Shown here: piece by piece, positions 11,877 through 21,907 of the stretch
Layout: the number at the start of each line of letters is the position of its first letter
Numbering within the stretch: the stretch's first letter is position 1
Program-made: the position numbers and the translations under genes
Notes under the pieces: model-generated
Seen by the model: the letters and a program-made list of their open reading frames with translations, nothing else
The model's database searches: none
What the model was told of the DNA's origin: nothing
DNA from: Tetrapyrgos nigripes
Lineage: Eukaryota; Basidiomycota; Agaricomycetes; Agaricales; Campanellaceae
NCBI GenBank assembly: GCA_013368315.1
Contig: JAACJM010000207.1
Location: forward strand, 1 to 64,000
Direction: 5' to 3'
Length of the DNA stretch: 64,000 nucleotides

Positions 11877-12344
11877 TTGCAGGCTCCTGCTCTGAGGTTT
11901 GCATCTTTCTTCATTTCACTGTTCCATGATAATTGTCATTTTGACAGCTCTTCTTGTGTGGCTGCTCCATGCTCATCTCAGAAAGATATTCCCTTGCAGG
12001 AGCCATTTGATGCCTCGACTATTGATTTGAATGATGTAGAAGTACTTGAACTTGACTGTGGTCAGTTGTGCCAAGTCTGCCTCCTTCATAATGTGCCCCC
12101 TTCTCGTGGTAATGAGGAGACAATTCAGCACCTGCGTGCATCCCTCTCTAAAGCTCCATCATCCCAGTCAATGATGCCAGCACCTGTAGCTGCAATTCCC
12201 ATGCCACCAGCTCCTCTCACGGGTACACATTTCTATCCTCTCTATCCTCTCTATCCCTTACTACCCTTATCCATACAACCAAGGACCTTATATACATGCT
12301 GCTCCATCTCAACAACCTCAAGCCTAGTCTCTTGGAGATCGTAA
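11877..12344 (+). pseudogene. Unknown protein fragment, possible SAP-like helix pair
   Basis: An open frame of about 155 codons. The centre, LCQVCLLHNVPPSRGNEETI followed by QHLRASLSK (about 12063-12150), resembles a SAP-type DNA-binding helix-extended-helix motif (Leu/Cys...G-x-x-x-x-x-x-x-x-L). The rest is alanine/proline-rich. There is no clear start and the flanks are broken, so it is probably part of an element-associated gene. The SAP reading is weak. Confidence 0.25.
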
Positions 12345-12606
12345 ACTGAGAAGGTCAAACGAACCTATTACCAATAGCCGGCTAACCGGCAAATCGACGC
12401 GGCTACTACAGGACCACACTACAGCGACAGGTTTTACCCTAGATCCGGGCTTTTTTCAACTCGGATTCCAACCCACTATCAACTCTACGCTATTAAGAAT
12501 AAAACTAGCGTTAGGGCAGGGCTATACGAGCTATAAGCATGAAAATAATAGATTTTAAACTCCAATTTTTACATAATCGGCCCTGACCAACCGATGTGTC
12601 AGTGTC

Positions 12607-12614
12607 GATACGAA
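12607..12614. repeat. Target-site duplication, left (GATACGAA)
   Basis: An exact 8-bp copy occurs at 13207-13214, directly abutting the other end of the 592-bp element. Confidence 0.92.
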
Positions 12615-13206
12615 TAGGGCTCCTGGCGGATCGGATTTGACTCGGATGCGGATGCATCCGCTCGGATTTGGCGAGTCAAACATCCTAATCCGCATCTGCG
12701 GATAGCATCCGACAATCCGCCGGATTAATCCGCGGATGGTAGCCACCCATGCTGTGTCGCAATACTGAGTCTTTTTCTACATTTTTTTTTGATCCTTTTA
12801 ATGTAATTTTGTCTATTACTATGCTTCGATGTACTGTACTTACAGTAATTACTGGATTTCTCAAATACAGAGTCTTTTGGCGTGCAAACAATAGAGGTTC
12901 TCACGCCAACTAGACCATTGTTGGTGTCCGTATTTGGACCATATCCTGTTGTTCTAAAGCACATGTTGCTTTCGGAGATACAAAAATCAAGAATGACATG
13001 TATAGTACCTTGGGGACTGACCTAAATAAGGTAACAACAGCCGTTGGACAACACCTTCCCACGCCATTAATCCATCCGCAGATAATCCTCGGATTGGTCG
13101 GATGGTATCCGTCGGATATTGAGCTCTCAGAGAGGCCATCCGCCATCCGAATCCGAGTGGTTATCGCTCGGATTGTCGGATGCCATCCGATCCGCCAGGA
13201 GCCCTA
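12615..13206. mobile_element. Non-autonomous hAT-type element, 592 bp
   Basis: The two ends are perfect 22-bp inverted repeats (12615-12636 and 13185-13206), beginning TAGGGCTCCTGGCGG. They are flanked by a perfect 8-bp direct duplication GATACGAA (12607-12614 and 13207-13214). The TAGGG terminus and 8-bp duplication are the hallmarks of the hAT superfamily. The subterminal 130 bp at each end are packed with CGGAT/ATCCG (about 13 copies left, 12 right), probably transposase binding sites. No transposase is encoded, so it is a MITE-like derivative. Confidence 0.93.
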
Positions 13207-13214
13207 GATACGAA
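13207..13214. repeat. Target-site duplication, right (GATACGAA)
   Basis: Exact match to 12607-12614. Confidence 0.92.
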
Positions 13215-13526
13215 GGACCAGAAGCTGAACCAGTTCGTTATGAGTTGAGGCTGCCGACAAGCAAGACACGCAAATTTCTTGTTTGGGGGTATACGTAATC
13301 CGAGTCCACGTGAGGGAGGCGAAAGAACGCAAAGTCACATTCTTCCTCACTCCATCCCTACTCTATGCGTCTTCCGGCTCGTAACTACCAATCTACTAGT
13401 ATTTCAGGATTCCACCCGGCTCATGATGTGCATTTAAACGTCTCTTGAATATTGGAGTTGAAATACTACCGTACCACGTCCTTGCTCCTAGTCACTGCAG
13501 AGAATCACTTCGGTGGTATTTAATGA
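13215..13526. other. Intergenic stretch, no gene recognised
   Basis: No conserved frame is seen. The region lies between the hAT element and the inverted repeat that begins at 13527. Confidence 0.25.
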
Positions 13527-14166
13527 CAGCAAGTTGCAAAACGATACGCCGCCCCACACTTTGTGTGTTCATAGGCGGAACTCAAAATTTCTTGAGTCCT
13601 ATCATCCCGGGAACAATGATGTACTTAGACCTAAGTTACATCGGGACGCTTCCCGGACCCGGCGTATCACCAGCCCGGGTAATAGACTCCTCCTCCTCCT
13701 CCGCGTGGTGACTTCCTCAACATAAGGCAGCAACCTGCTCCACCCTATCCACCTCTATAAATATGCTGTGGGTCCATGTCTCAGGTTGACTAGCTTTGTC
13801 GTTTCCCTCTCTCTAACCTATTCATCAATCGTGGTCAACCGTTCCTTCCAGGTTCGTTGACCATTGAACCTTTTTCTCTGTAGTTTTGCTTCAGCCTTCT
13901 CTGGGTCCGCTCGCTCACAGTAGTCACCCTGCGTATTTCGGTAGTAGTATACTCGTTGCGGAAGCTCAGTACTCAGTGCCAGTTGCTTCAGAGCGAGAGG
14001 GATATGTCGACAGTTACCGTGCATCGTTGCTGGTCGTCAATGGTAGTGTTGTGCTGAGTACTACATACTTATTTCTGCTCCAATGAATAGTCACCACGCA
14101 GATTTCGAGCTCCGCTTCTGTACACACAAAGTATGGGGCGGCAGGCTATCGTTTTGCAATTTGCTG
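13527..14166. repeat. Imperfect inverted repeat arms around a 510-bp centre
   Basis: The left arm (13527-13590, CAGCAAGTTGCAAAACGATA and onward) matches the reverse complement of 14101-14166 (CAGCAAATTGCAAAACGATA...). Shared words include CGCCCCA(C/T)ACTTTGTGTGT and GCGGA(A/G)CTC(A/G)AAAT. The arms are about 65 bp long with several small gaps. I found no target-site duplication, and the centre encodes nothing recognisable, though it holds a TATAAATA word near 13756. It may be an old transposon or an inverted duplication. Confidence 0.6.
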
Positions 14167-14788
14167 GAAATGCGGAGGACGCGATTGGAAAGCGCAGCGG
14201 CTAAAAGCCTAACGGCGAAATCTAGACTCCACTAGGCTTTTCTTCAATCTGACTTCCTGAGAATGCCCTGACGCACATAGCAGCTAATCCTGGTTCAGCA
14301 ATTCCGGATATCTGTTGCGTTTGTACGTAATGCACTGCGCTATGGCGAAGTGCGATACCCACTCATATTTCACATGATGTTGGAGAAGACTCGGAAGGAA
14401 ATGGCGGTAGAAGACCTGGGACAATTCGTACCTCCGTGAGGTCAAAAAGCATTGACTTCTAGTTTTGTTTGAACGCCGATGAGCAAGGTGATTAGATAGT
14501 ATGTACATGTGCCATGAAACCTCGAATGGGGATAGACACTGCCTTATCGAAGAGTAATACATACCTCCACTGACAGCCATGAATGCATGGAGTCCTGAAA
14601 GCGCTAGATTAAAGACAAAATTGTAACATAGAAAGTTCCTCTCATAGTCCTGGGCTATACTTACTACACCACTAAGATCACCGGGATTCCTGCCCTTAGC
14701 AGCGCATCAACACTACGATACCCAAGATTCCGCTCGACCTTGAATACTCGCGACTACGAGAATTTTTACCAAACGATAGGGCTCAACT
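14167..14788. other. 3' flank of the DUF2306 gene
   Basis: A minus-strand open frame at 14284-14580 has no recognised domain. The rest is probably the 3' untranslated and intergenic part downstream of the DUF2306 gene. Confidence 0.3.
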
Positions 14789-16534
14789 TCAAAACCTTTC
14801 ATAAGGAATAAACTCCTTTTCCGGCTCCAGCTCCCGAGGCTCCAGGACTCCTCCGTGACGATAATAATTCGCTGTTTCCGTTTTTCGCAGCTAAGTCGTC
14901 AAAGAATCGAGCGCGTGAGCGTGCAAGCAAAGAAAGAAAAAACAAAACGGATTCTCCATCTCCGAACGAAAGCAAGTTGAGAGTCGATACTCACATAAAT
15001 CTCCACACCAAGTACGGATATCAGCATACTAATCCAAAGACACATCCCATGCACCACTCTAACCGCGGAACTCTTCCCCAAATCACCTTCGTGGTTTGAG
15101 GCGTGTACGGCGACGCTCAGTGGGTTGTTTGATGGATCAGCACCGGCACCGTTGGCGACACACTGAGGAAATAACTGGGATAAAGCTTCCGTGCTTTGGA
15201 GGACGTAGAATACTTCGTCACATCGCCAAACCTAGAAAGGATATTCCCGAATATGTGGCACCGAGAACTTGTGAGGATAAGGTATGAACAGGAATAGAAG
15301 TACTCACCGACCAGTACGTCCCAATTTTCGTAATGATCGCCCGGGCAATGAGTATCATTGGCCGTGGAAGAATTGGGATTGCGAAGTAAACTACTCCCCC
15401 TGTCAGTGTGAATCGTTAATTGTTAATGCCGATCAAAGATGGATACAAATAGGTGTATTTGAGTAGAGTCGAAACACCCGACACCAGATTAAGTTGAAAC
15501 GACGCGATACAATGTGACTTACTCAGCATCCACCTCCTATGTCGTCTGGTATCCTTCTTGACATTGGCGTATCCCATTAACATAGAAAAGGTGATCATAA
15601 TTCCCAGGAGATAATAAGCTATCTGCTGGTTTATTTCTCCTCCAAAGGACCGTCGAGCGACGACGGAGCCTGCGATGTTTCCGGGGATTAGTAGGAGTAT
15701 TGAGAGGTATCCTGTAGGACGTCGACCATTAGTTGATTGCGAGCAGAAAAGAATACCGATGGCCGCTTACCATTGGTTCGATGCAGTAACATGAATCGCT
15801 ATTTCATGGTAGAGGTCAGGCTTGGGCTTGAACTAAAGAGGAGAGTATATAAGTATACGCACCCGACGGATTACAGGAAGAAACTGAGCCCCAACGATAA
15901 ATCCTCCTACTAAAACGCAGAGTCAGAAGCTTAACTACACTCTTAGGAGACTTGACTCACTAATTGTCGTGTAGATGTGCCAGAAGTAGGGTATCTTGTA
16001 CTTTTTTTGATCAAACCAGCGAAAATCACCTGAGGAAAGAACACGTTGAAATCTTCTAAAATTCTCCAAGAAATAGTTACGTAACTGACCTGGAGTTGTC
16101 TGCGCTCTCATGATCCTCGTGTTCATCATGAACGCCCGGGCTAAGCAAAATCCAAGTAGTGTACCTCCGAACACAATGACTGAGACGTCTCATAGTAAGT
16201 TGTATATCTCAATGCAAGGAACTTGAGGGATAGACGTACATAGCAGCAGGCTATACCTCTGCTTGAACCCCAGCATCCCACTCAGAGATAGGTAAAAGGT
16301 CGGGACTGAGCTCGGTTTTCGACTCTGTGTACCCGCACCCATATCCGCACCCGTACCCTCGGTTGACCGGTTCAGAGCAGGAAGAGGCGCATGTTCGTAA
16401 ATGACATGCCTTTCTCGCTCAGAGTACACCGGAGATTTCACCGATCCATAGGGATGAGTGGGCGTCATGCCAACGGAAATGTCGCTGAGACCCTCGCTGT
16501 TGAAGGATCTGGCTTGAGGAGAGTGCATGGACAT
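14789..16534 (-). CDS. DUF2306-family integral membrane protein
   Basis: I read nine exons that join in frame to 382 codons plus a stop: 16240-16534, 16090-16179, 15961-16029, 15863-15909, 15771-15798, 15523-15711, 15308-15399, 14995-15231 and 14789-14890, all GT-AG. The start at 16534 is the first of two close ATGs (MSMHSPQARS). After a cytosolic, Ser/Pro-rich N-terminus comes a first membrane segment (YSLLLFIVFGGTLLGFCLA, about residues 93-111). Then follow FIVGAQFLPVIR, RFMLLHRTNGYLSILLLIPG, SFGGEINQQIAYYLLGIMIT and KKDTRRHRRWML. These carry the family pattern of predicted membrane proteins called DUF2306 (h-R-x-x-GY ... G ... hR-x-WM). Two or three more helices follow. The biochemical role is unknown. 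It is divergent from the kinase-ARM gene, 597 bp apart, and no lesion is seen. Confidence 0.8.
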
Positions 16535-17131
16535 CCTGTCAGGCTGGAGGCTTGGACGCTGAAGCAAGAACCAAAAAGGTGAGGATCATGATGTTATATA
16601 ACCGAACCTTTCTATGGTTGGGGGGTGGAATGACTAATATCGAGGAAGGTTTAGGTTTCAAGTATAGAAGCCCTAGCTGAGCCTCTTCAAGGAATGAGCG
16701 AAGGTTAAGTTGTTTTTCAGCGACGGTGATTGGACGGTTGGTTGACAAACATCTTACCACGAGCCTTTGCAGCCGGAACCTTCCACTTTTGAACACATCT
16801 TCCCTTAGCATCATGTCCAAGTGATGCTAAATGCGCTGAAGGTTCCTGACCATCATGATACTGATAGAGGAAGTTATTCAACTGCAACCGCAATTCTCTT
16901 TCCCTGGAGACCAGACCGCTTCCGAGTCCTTTTCAGGCTTAGGTTCCGTTCCAAACTTAATCCCAGGCATTCCAGAACCCAAAATGTATTCACAAACGGG
17001 CAACTTAGCGTAAGTCCTAGCGTGGGCTAAAACGTCCGAAGTCGTTAGTCCCTGACAGCAAAGAGGTCACCCATGTAGACATCATCCTTACCTCCACTTC
17101 CTTTTCCGAATCCGCTCACCGATTCCATGAA
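16535..17131. promoter_or_regulatory. Divergent promoter region between DUF2306 and kinase-ARM genes
   Basis: About 600 bp lie between two divergent starts (16534 minus and 17132 plus). Neither strand shows a convincing conserved exon. A minus-strand frame (16539-16820) is probably chance or 5' untranslated sequence. Confidence 0.4.
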
Positions 17132-20100
17132 ATGGACAACAGTTGGATCATTACAGCTAGAGAGCTCGGTCTTCACGATGCTCGAACGCGAGCTTCCTTA
17201 TTGGGTGGAAGCAGGTCGAAGAACATTATTCGAACAAATTGGAAGGGCAGAGTCGTGGCAGTGAAGTTTTTATCAGAGGAGGCACAGGATGAGGTACGTA
17301 GTACGACTTTCTTTCGTCTTGTACGAGGAACTCACGTCTCATTCAGACATTTTCAGAGCGGGCTCAATTCTGGAATGGTCCTACTCATCAGAACGTCGGC
17401 CAAATCTATGGAATATCTGATTTTGCTTGCTCGCCTTCCTTCATCGTTCTCCCGTACTACTCAAATGGAAACGTTACGCAGTTCTTGGCAAGGCATCCAG
17501 ACATGGATAGAAAGCGATTGGTACGTGACCAGTTGCTCGCCATCTCGACCTAGACGCTCATTTCCCTGAAGACATTTGAAACTGCCATTGGGATGCAATA
17601 CCTTCACTCGGTGAGCGATGAAGCCCAAATGCGAAAGTCATCAAGATGGTTGACCCTTATTGGTCTTTATCAAGCGCGATTTTATCCACGGAGGCCTCCA
17701 ACCCAACAACATAATGATCACTGACGATCTACACGCATGTATAGTTGACTATGACATGGCTAGGATACAGTCAAGCAGAAATAACGACAGCCATCGCTAT
17801 TTTAGTCCGGAAGCATGGACTGGAGTAGGTGTCATTGATATGAGTGTCTAAACTTCCCCTTACCCACTCTCTTTCTGTCTGGCCATGTCAGATCGTATCG
17901 CGCCCATCGGATGTCTACGCTTTTGCTATGTCCGCATACGAGGTCGGTCCGGCCGTACTTTCTCCGTTAGCTGGGAATTTGTGCTCAGAGGCATATTATA
18001 CAGATATTCTCCTCCAAACTTCCTTGGGGCTCACTGTCTTTCAAATACATTCACCAACTCGTGTGTTATCAAGACAGCCGACCTGATCGTCCAGAGTCAG
18101 CCCCAGGGCTAACAGATCAAATTTGGAGTATAATGGAGGAATCCTGGCATAGAGAACCTCGGACTCGACCTACCTTTGACATCATTATGCGTATGTGGCA
18201 AGATCCAAATCAAGCGGCGTATAGACCTCGAGGTCAGGCTATATCTATTTACCTCTATCTCCAGACGTACTTTACTGACTCTTCAACACAGGCAACCAAC
18301 GTAGAATGACTACACGACTCACCAACACATATGGATTAGGACCAACACTCCCTTCAAGATGGTCAGAAACAACGATAACCTCGCCACCAGCTTACGTCGA
18401 ATCTCCAAATGGCCCAAGAATGCCCAGACCCAGACCCCTTCCTATCCCCGTACAGAGCGCACCCCCTACTAGCTCTTCAGCCCAATTCCCTCCTCGGAAT
18501 TCCACCTTGTCAGGGAGATACACAACAGCTGGAAGCGGTACCGAGCCCTATTCACCTCCCTACAGCTCAGCATCGTCCGTCTTATCCACACCATCACCCT
18601 CCGTCCATGATTTATTCTCTCCTATCCCCGAAACGCCTTTAACGCCTGTTTCAGCGCCTGCGGCCACCATCAGACCAGCTGGACGAGGAGGTACGTACTT
18701 TTATGCATATAATAATACATTCTTTCCTCATAAGACTATTCTCAAAATGTCGTAGAGCCATCACATGCACATGTGCATGTGCCTATTATCGGAAACCCTC
18801 CTCCAGGGAGATCTTCTGGCCACGGGGATCAGGAAGATGAATACGAAGAAGACTCACCCATTCTGGGTAGATATGACTTCCTACGTCAAGCCTTACCCAG
18901 TCCCACCCCTTCTTCGCGTTCACACACCCCTTCTATCATTTCTAATAGCCAAAACATCCGGAATTGGGAAGCACGTCAACGACGACCTCCTTCACGCAGA
19001 CGGACGGTACTCACCATGTCAACTGATCGTGCTTCTGCACGAAGTGCTGCTTCCTCATGCAATGAAACCGTCTCTATTCGAAGTGGCTCTACGGGCAGCT
19101 CAAGATCGTCTGGTAGCAGTAGTAAGTCTTCAAGGATTTATTAACGCCTATCATATTCAGCTGATTCCTTTTCTGTTGTCTATATCTAGCCGGTACAGAA
19201 AGCAGCGTCCTCACCCTCGTAGGTGGCCTTCAATCCGAAATGAGCCACGGGCCCGGAAGACTCGGAAAGTCCGATCCCCTCATCGACTTGTACATGGCCA
19301 AGATCTATCACACCGCGATAGAGGCTGATCAAAATGCTCATAAACTCATCACCGCTGGAGTGGTACCCCTACTTATTACTCTCCTGAAACGACGCGCAGC
19401 GGACAAGAGTCATCGGGGATTGGAAGTAGTATTGTTAACTTTGGGCGTTCTTTCGTAAGTTGCTGATCATGCAATTTCCCTTTTCTTTTCTTTTCTTTCC
19501 TCCTGATCTAATGCATACATATATGTATTTATTTTATCTCCACCAGCCACGACTCCATTAGCGCAAACCTTATATGCCGTACCCAAACAGCCACAACTCT
19601 CATAGGCCTATGTTCCCTACGAAACTCAGACGAAGTCATCATTCTATCTCTCTGGTGCCTAAACCGAATCTGTCGAAACGTCGACGTGGCCACAAACCTC
19701 ATCAAACTCGACATTGTCCAAGTGATCAAAGACCTCGCTGTAGACGGGCTCCTACCAGCTATGGCCATGTACTGCCTCGGTACACTCATTCAATCCGATG
19801 CCATCGCTGATCAAATGGAGTCACTTGATATTGTTCCTTATTTAATTCGATGCCTTCGTTCTCATACAACCCAGTCCCAATCCGTATCGGATACGGCCCC
19901 CATACCCCCAGACGAGATCTGCTCAAGCCTCTACGCCATCGCCCGTCTCTCACGCTCCATCCGTCTCGCCCGAATCCTCGCCACATCAGGCGCCATCCCC
20001 CTCCTCTCCTTTATTCTCCGTTATTCCCGCAACCCCGACATCCTCAATTGGACGACTCGTTCTGTCGGATGTATGATGCGTCCCGCTTGCACCGATATGG

Positions 20101-20750
20101 CTAAAAGACTATTAGAAGCCGGTGTGGCTCATGGTCTCGCTCGGTTACCTACCGTTCTTTCGCAGGATTGTCTTTATCCTCTAGCGTCTTTGGGATTCGC
20201 GATACAGAGATTCAGTTGCGCGGAATGGGGAAATGGGACGAGGGTTGCGTTGTTGGAGGCTGGGGTGATTGATTCATTGTTGGCTGCGCTGAGGACTGCA
20301 GGTGCTAATGCCAATGAGAATGCCCCCAGTGGGATGGATAGCCACATGTCAAGTCACTCTAGATCTAGTGAGTATGACGAAGCTCAGGTCGAGCTTGCAT
20401 TGGCTCTTAGTTTGCTGGGTGATGTTGGTGGAGCGGTTATTCGGAAGGAAATTATCAGTGCAGGTGGAATTGAGATTCTCCAATCCGTAGGGGCTAAGGG
20501 ATCTCCGGATGTAGCTAAGGCTTGCGAGATGGCGGTGACGAGTGTGTCTGGAAATGTCTTGACAAGGAATGCTGGTAAGCTCGATCCTATTGGATGAGAT
20601 GAATGATGCTCAGCTTCTGTCTCATGCGTTCTGTCTTCACTCTTAGCTTCAGCGAGAACGGCAATGCTACATCATTGGATTGGAGGGTGTCCGGATTATC
20701 AGCCTTCTTGTCCTCTCACTTTAACCATCGAGAATCGTTCAGAGACGTGA
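17132..20750 (+). CDS. Pseudokinase-ARM repeat fusion protein
   Basis: Eleven exons join in frame to 988 aa: 17132-17293, 17347-17520, 17572-17610, 17675-17824, 17892-17942, 18004-18232, 18292-18690, 18756-19121, 19190-19454, 19547-20574 and 20647-20750, every intron GT-AG. Residues 20-260 form a TKL-like kinase fold: VVAVKFLSEE (Lys45), the hinge region VLPYYSNGNV, HGGLQPNNIM (130-139), DYDMAR (150-155) and RPSDVYAFAMSAYE (about 178-192). The catalytic Asp of HRD/HGD is Gly132 and DFG reads DYD. The glycine loop is poor, so catalysis is doubtful. Residues 270-525 are Pro/Ser-rich and probably disordered. Residues 530-955 are helical ARM-type repeats (for example KLITAGVVPLLITLLKRRA and LLEAGVIDSLLAALRT). 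It could be a scaffold. Its partner and pathway are unknown. Joining all exons into one gene rests on reading-frame continuity, and a split into two genes cannot be excluded. Confidence 0.78.
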
Positions 20751-21245
20751 TTCGTTCGCTCCTGTCTTTCCATTCTATTTAGAGGTCATATCGACCTCTC
20801 GAGTCTCGAAGTATAATACAAATATCCAACTCCTAGCTCATTCCTAGCTCCTGCCGACTCGGACTCACGTTTCCGTAGTATATCTTTATCCTAGTATATT
20901 TTTGTCTGGTTGACAATCCCGTGTACGCTCTTTCTCACTTCGTTTTCAGTCCTCCGTTCTTCCTTCGTTATTATTATATCTACTATGTAAGCAAAGGATT
21001 ACTAGCCAAATTTGATAGCACCGTCCTATTCCCACTATCTAACACACATACCCCTTTGAATTCGAGATCTCGAGACTCTCGGACAACATGCAATATGATA
21101 CGATTGATGAATTAACTAGAGGTCTGAGATCCTGAGATTGTTCATAATCCGTTCTCCACCTCCTCATCCCCAATCATGCAGCCCTCTCTAGGATATCCTC
21201 TTCCTTGGGAATGCGTTCGGGTCGTGTTTCACGCGTCTACCTAAG
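20751..21245. other. 3' flank of the kinase-ARM gene
   Basis: AT-rich and pyrimidine-rich sequence with no recognisable coding frame. It runs to the second hAT-type element. Confidence 0.35.
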
Positions 21246-21253
21246 TTCCACGC
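21246..21253. repeat. Target-site duplication, left (TTCCACGC)
   Basis: Exact 8-bp direct copy at 21900-21907, abutting both ends of the 646-bp element. Confidence 0.9.
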
Positions 21254-21899
21254 TAGGGTTGCGGGAAAAACTCCCCTCAAGTTTTTCACCAGTTCGGAAC
21301 AGGGGAGGTGGCCAGGGGGGATGTTCCAAACCGTTCGGAACTTCACATGATCAAAAAAAGTGATTTTTTAGAACATCAATGAAAATTTTCGCTGGCAGTC
21401 GCTCGCTCGCCCAAGGGCTCACCGACTGCACTAGACTATGTTTTAGTACAAGATTGTAGCAGAGGTATCTAGGTAAATGATATTACTGGCATACTAGGGT
21501 CAGATCTGACTACACTGTTGTGAGAAACAAAGAAATGCGCTCAATAGAAAAGTTGTTATCCTGGCCTGAAGCAGAGGTCCTGGCCTGAAGCAGAGGGAAC
21601 AGTCGTCGTTTGGGAATGGGAAGCTGTTGGTCTGGCAGCGGGTTTCACTGTTGAAGACTCATCCTCTGCAAATACCGCCCACAAGATATCCGAGTCGACG
21701 TTGATAAATTTCGCTCCAGATAAAAGTGATGAGGTGTTTTTAGCGGCGGCTGAGCTCGTCTCTTCTTCGTTGTTTCCCTCTGGTTCTTCGTCATCCGATA
21801 GCCAGGTATCACCTTCGTCTATGGGTGCCATCACGTGACCGGTTATTTACCGGTGAAAAACGTTTTGGAGAAAAACTCCAACTTTTTCCCGCAACCCTA
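21254..21899. mobile_element. Second hAT-type element, 646 bp
   Basis: The ends are inverted repeats starting TAGGGTTGCGGGAAAAA (17 bp perfect, 21254-21270 and 21883-21899). They are followed by looser similarity (GTTTTTCACC...), and the element is flanked by an exact 8-bp duplication TTCCACGC. TAGGG ends with an 8-bp duplication indicate the hAT superfamily. The TIR differs from that of the 592-bp element, so this is another family. A minus-strand frame at 21556-21834 starts 65 bp inside the right end and encodes an acidic peptide (MMAPIDEGDTWLSDDEEPEG...) of about 92 codons. This may be the N-terminal stub of a lost transposase. A 19-bp word is tandemly doubled near 21562-21597. Confidence 0.9.
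21556..21834 (-). CDS. Small acidic ORF inside the hAT-type element
   Basis: About 92 codons on the minus strand, starting with ATG about 65 bp from the right terminus of the element. The first half is acidic (GDTWLSDDEEPEGNNEEE) and then Ser/Thr-rich. Its position fits the 5' end of a transposase gene whose body was deleted, because hAT genes often begin close to one end. No zinc finger or catalytic motif is visible. It may not be expressed. Confidence 0.35.
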   Translation of the reverse strand: MMAPIDEGDTWLSDDEEPEGNNEEETSSAAAKNTSSLLSGAKFINVDSDILWAVFAEDESSTVKPAARPTASHSQTTTVPSASGQDLCFRPG

Positions 21900-21907
21900 T
21901 TCCACGC
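21900..21907. repeat. Target-site duplication, right (TTCCACGC)
   Basis: Exact match to 21246-21253. Confidence 0.9.
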
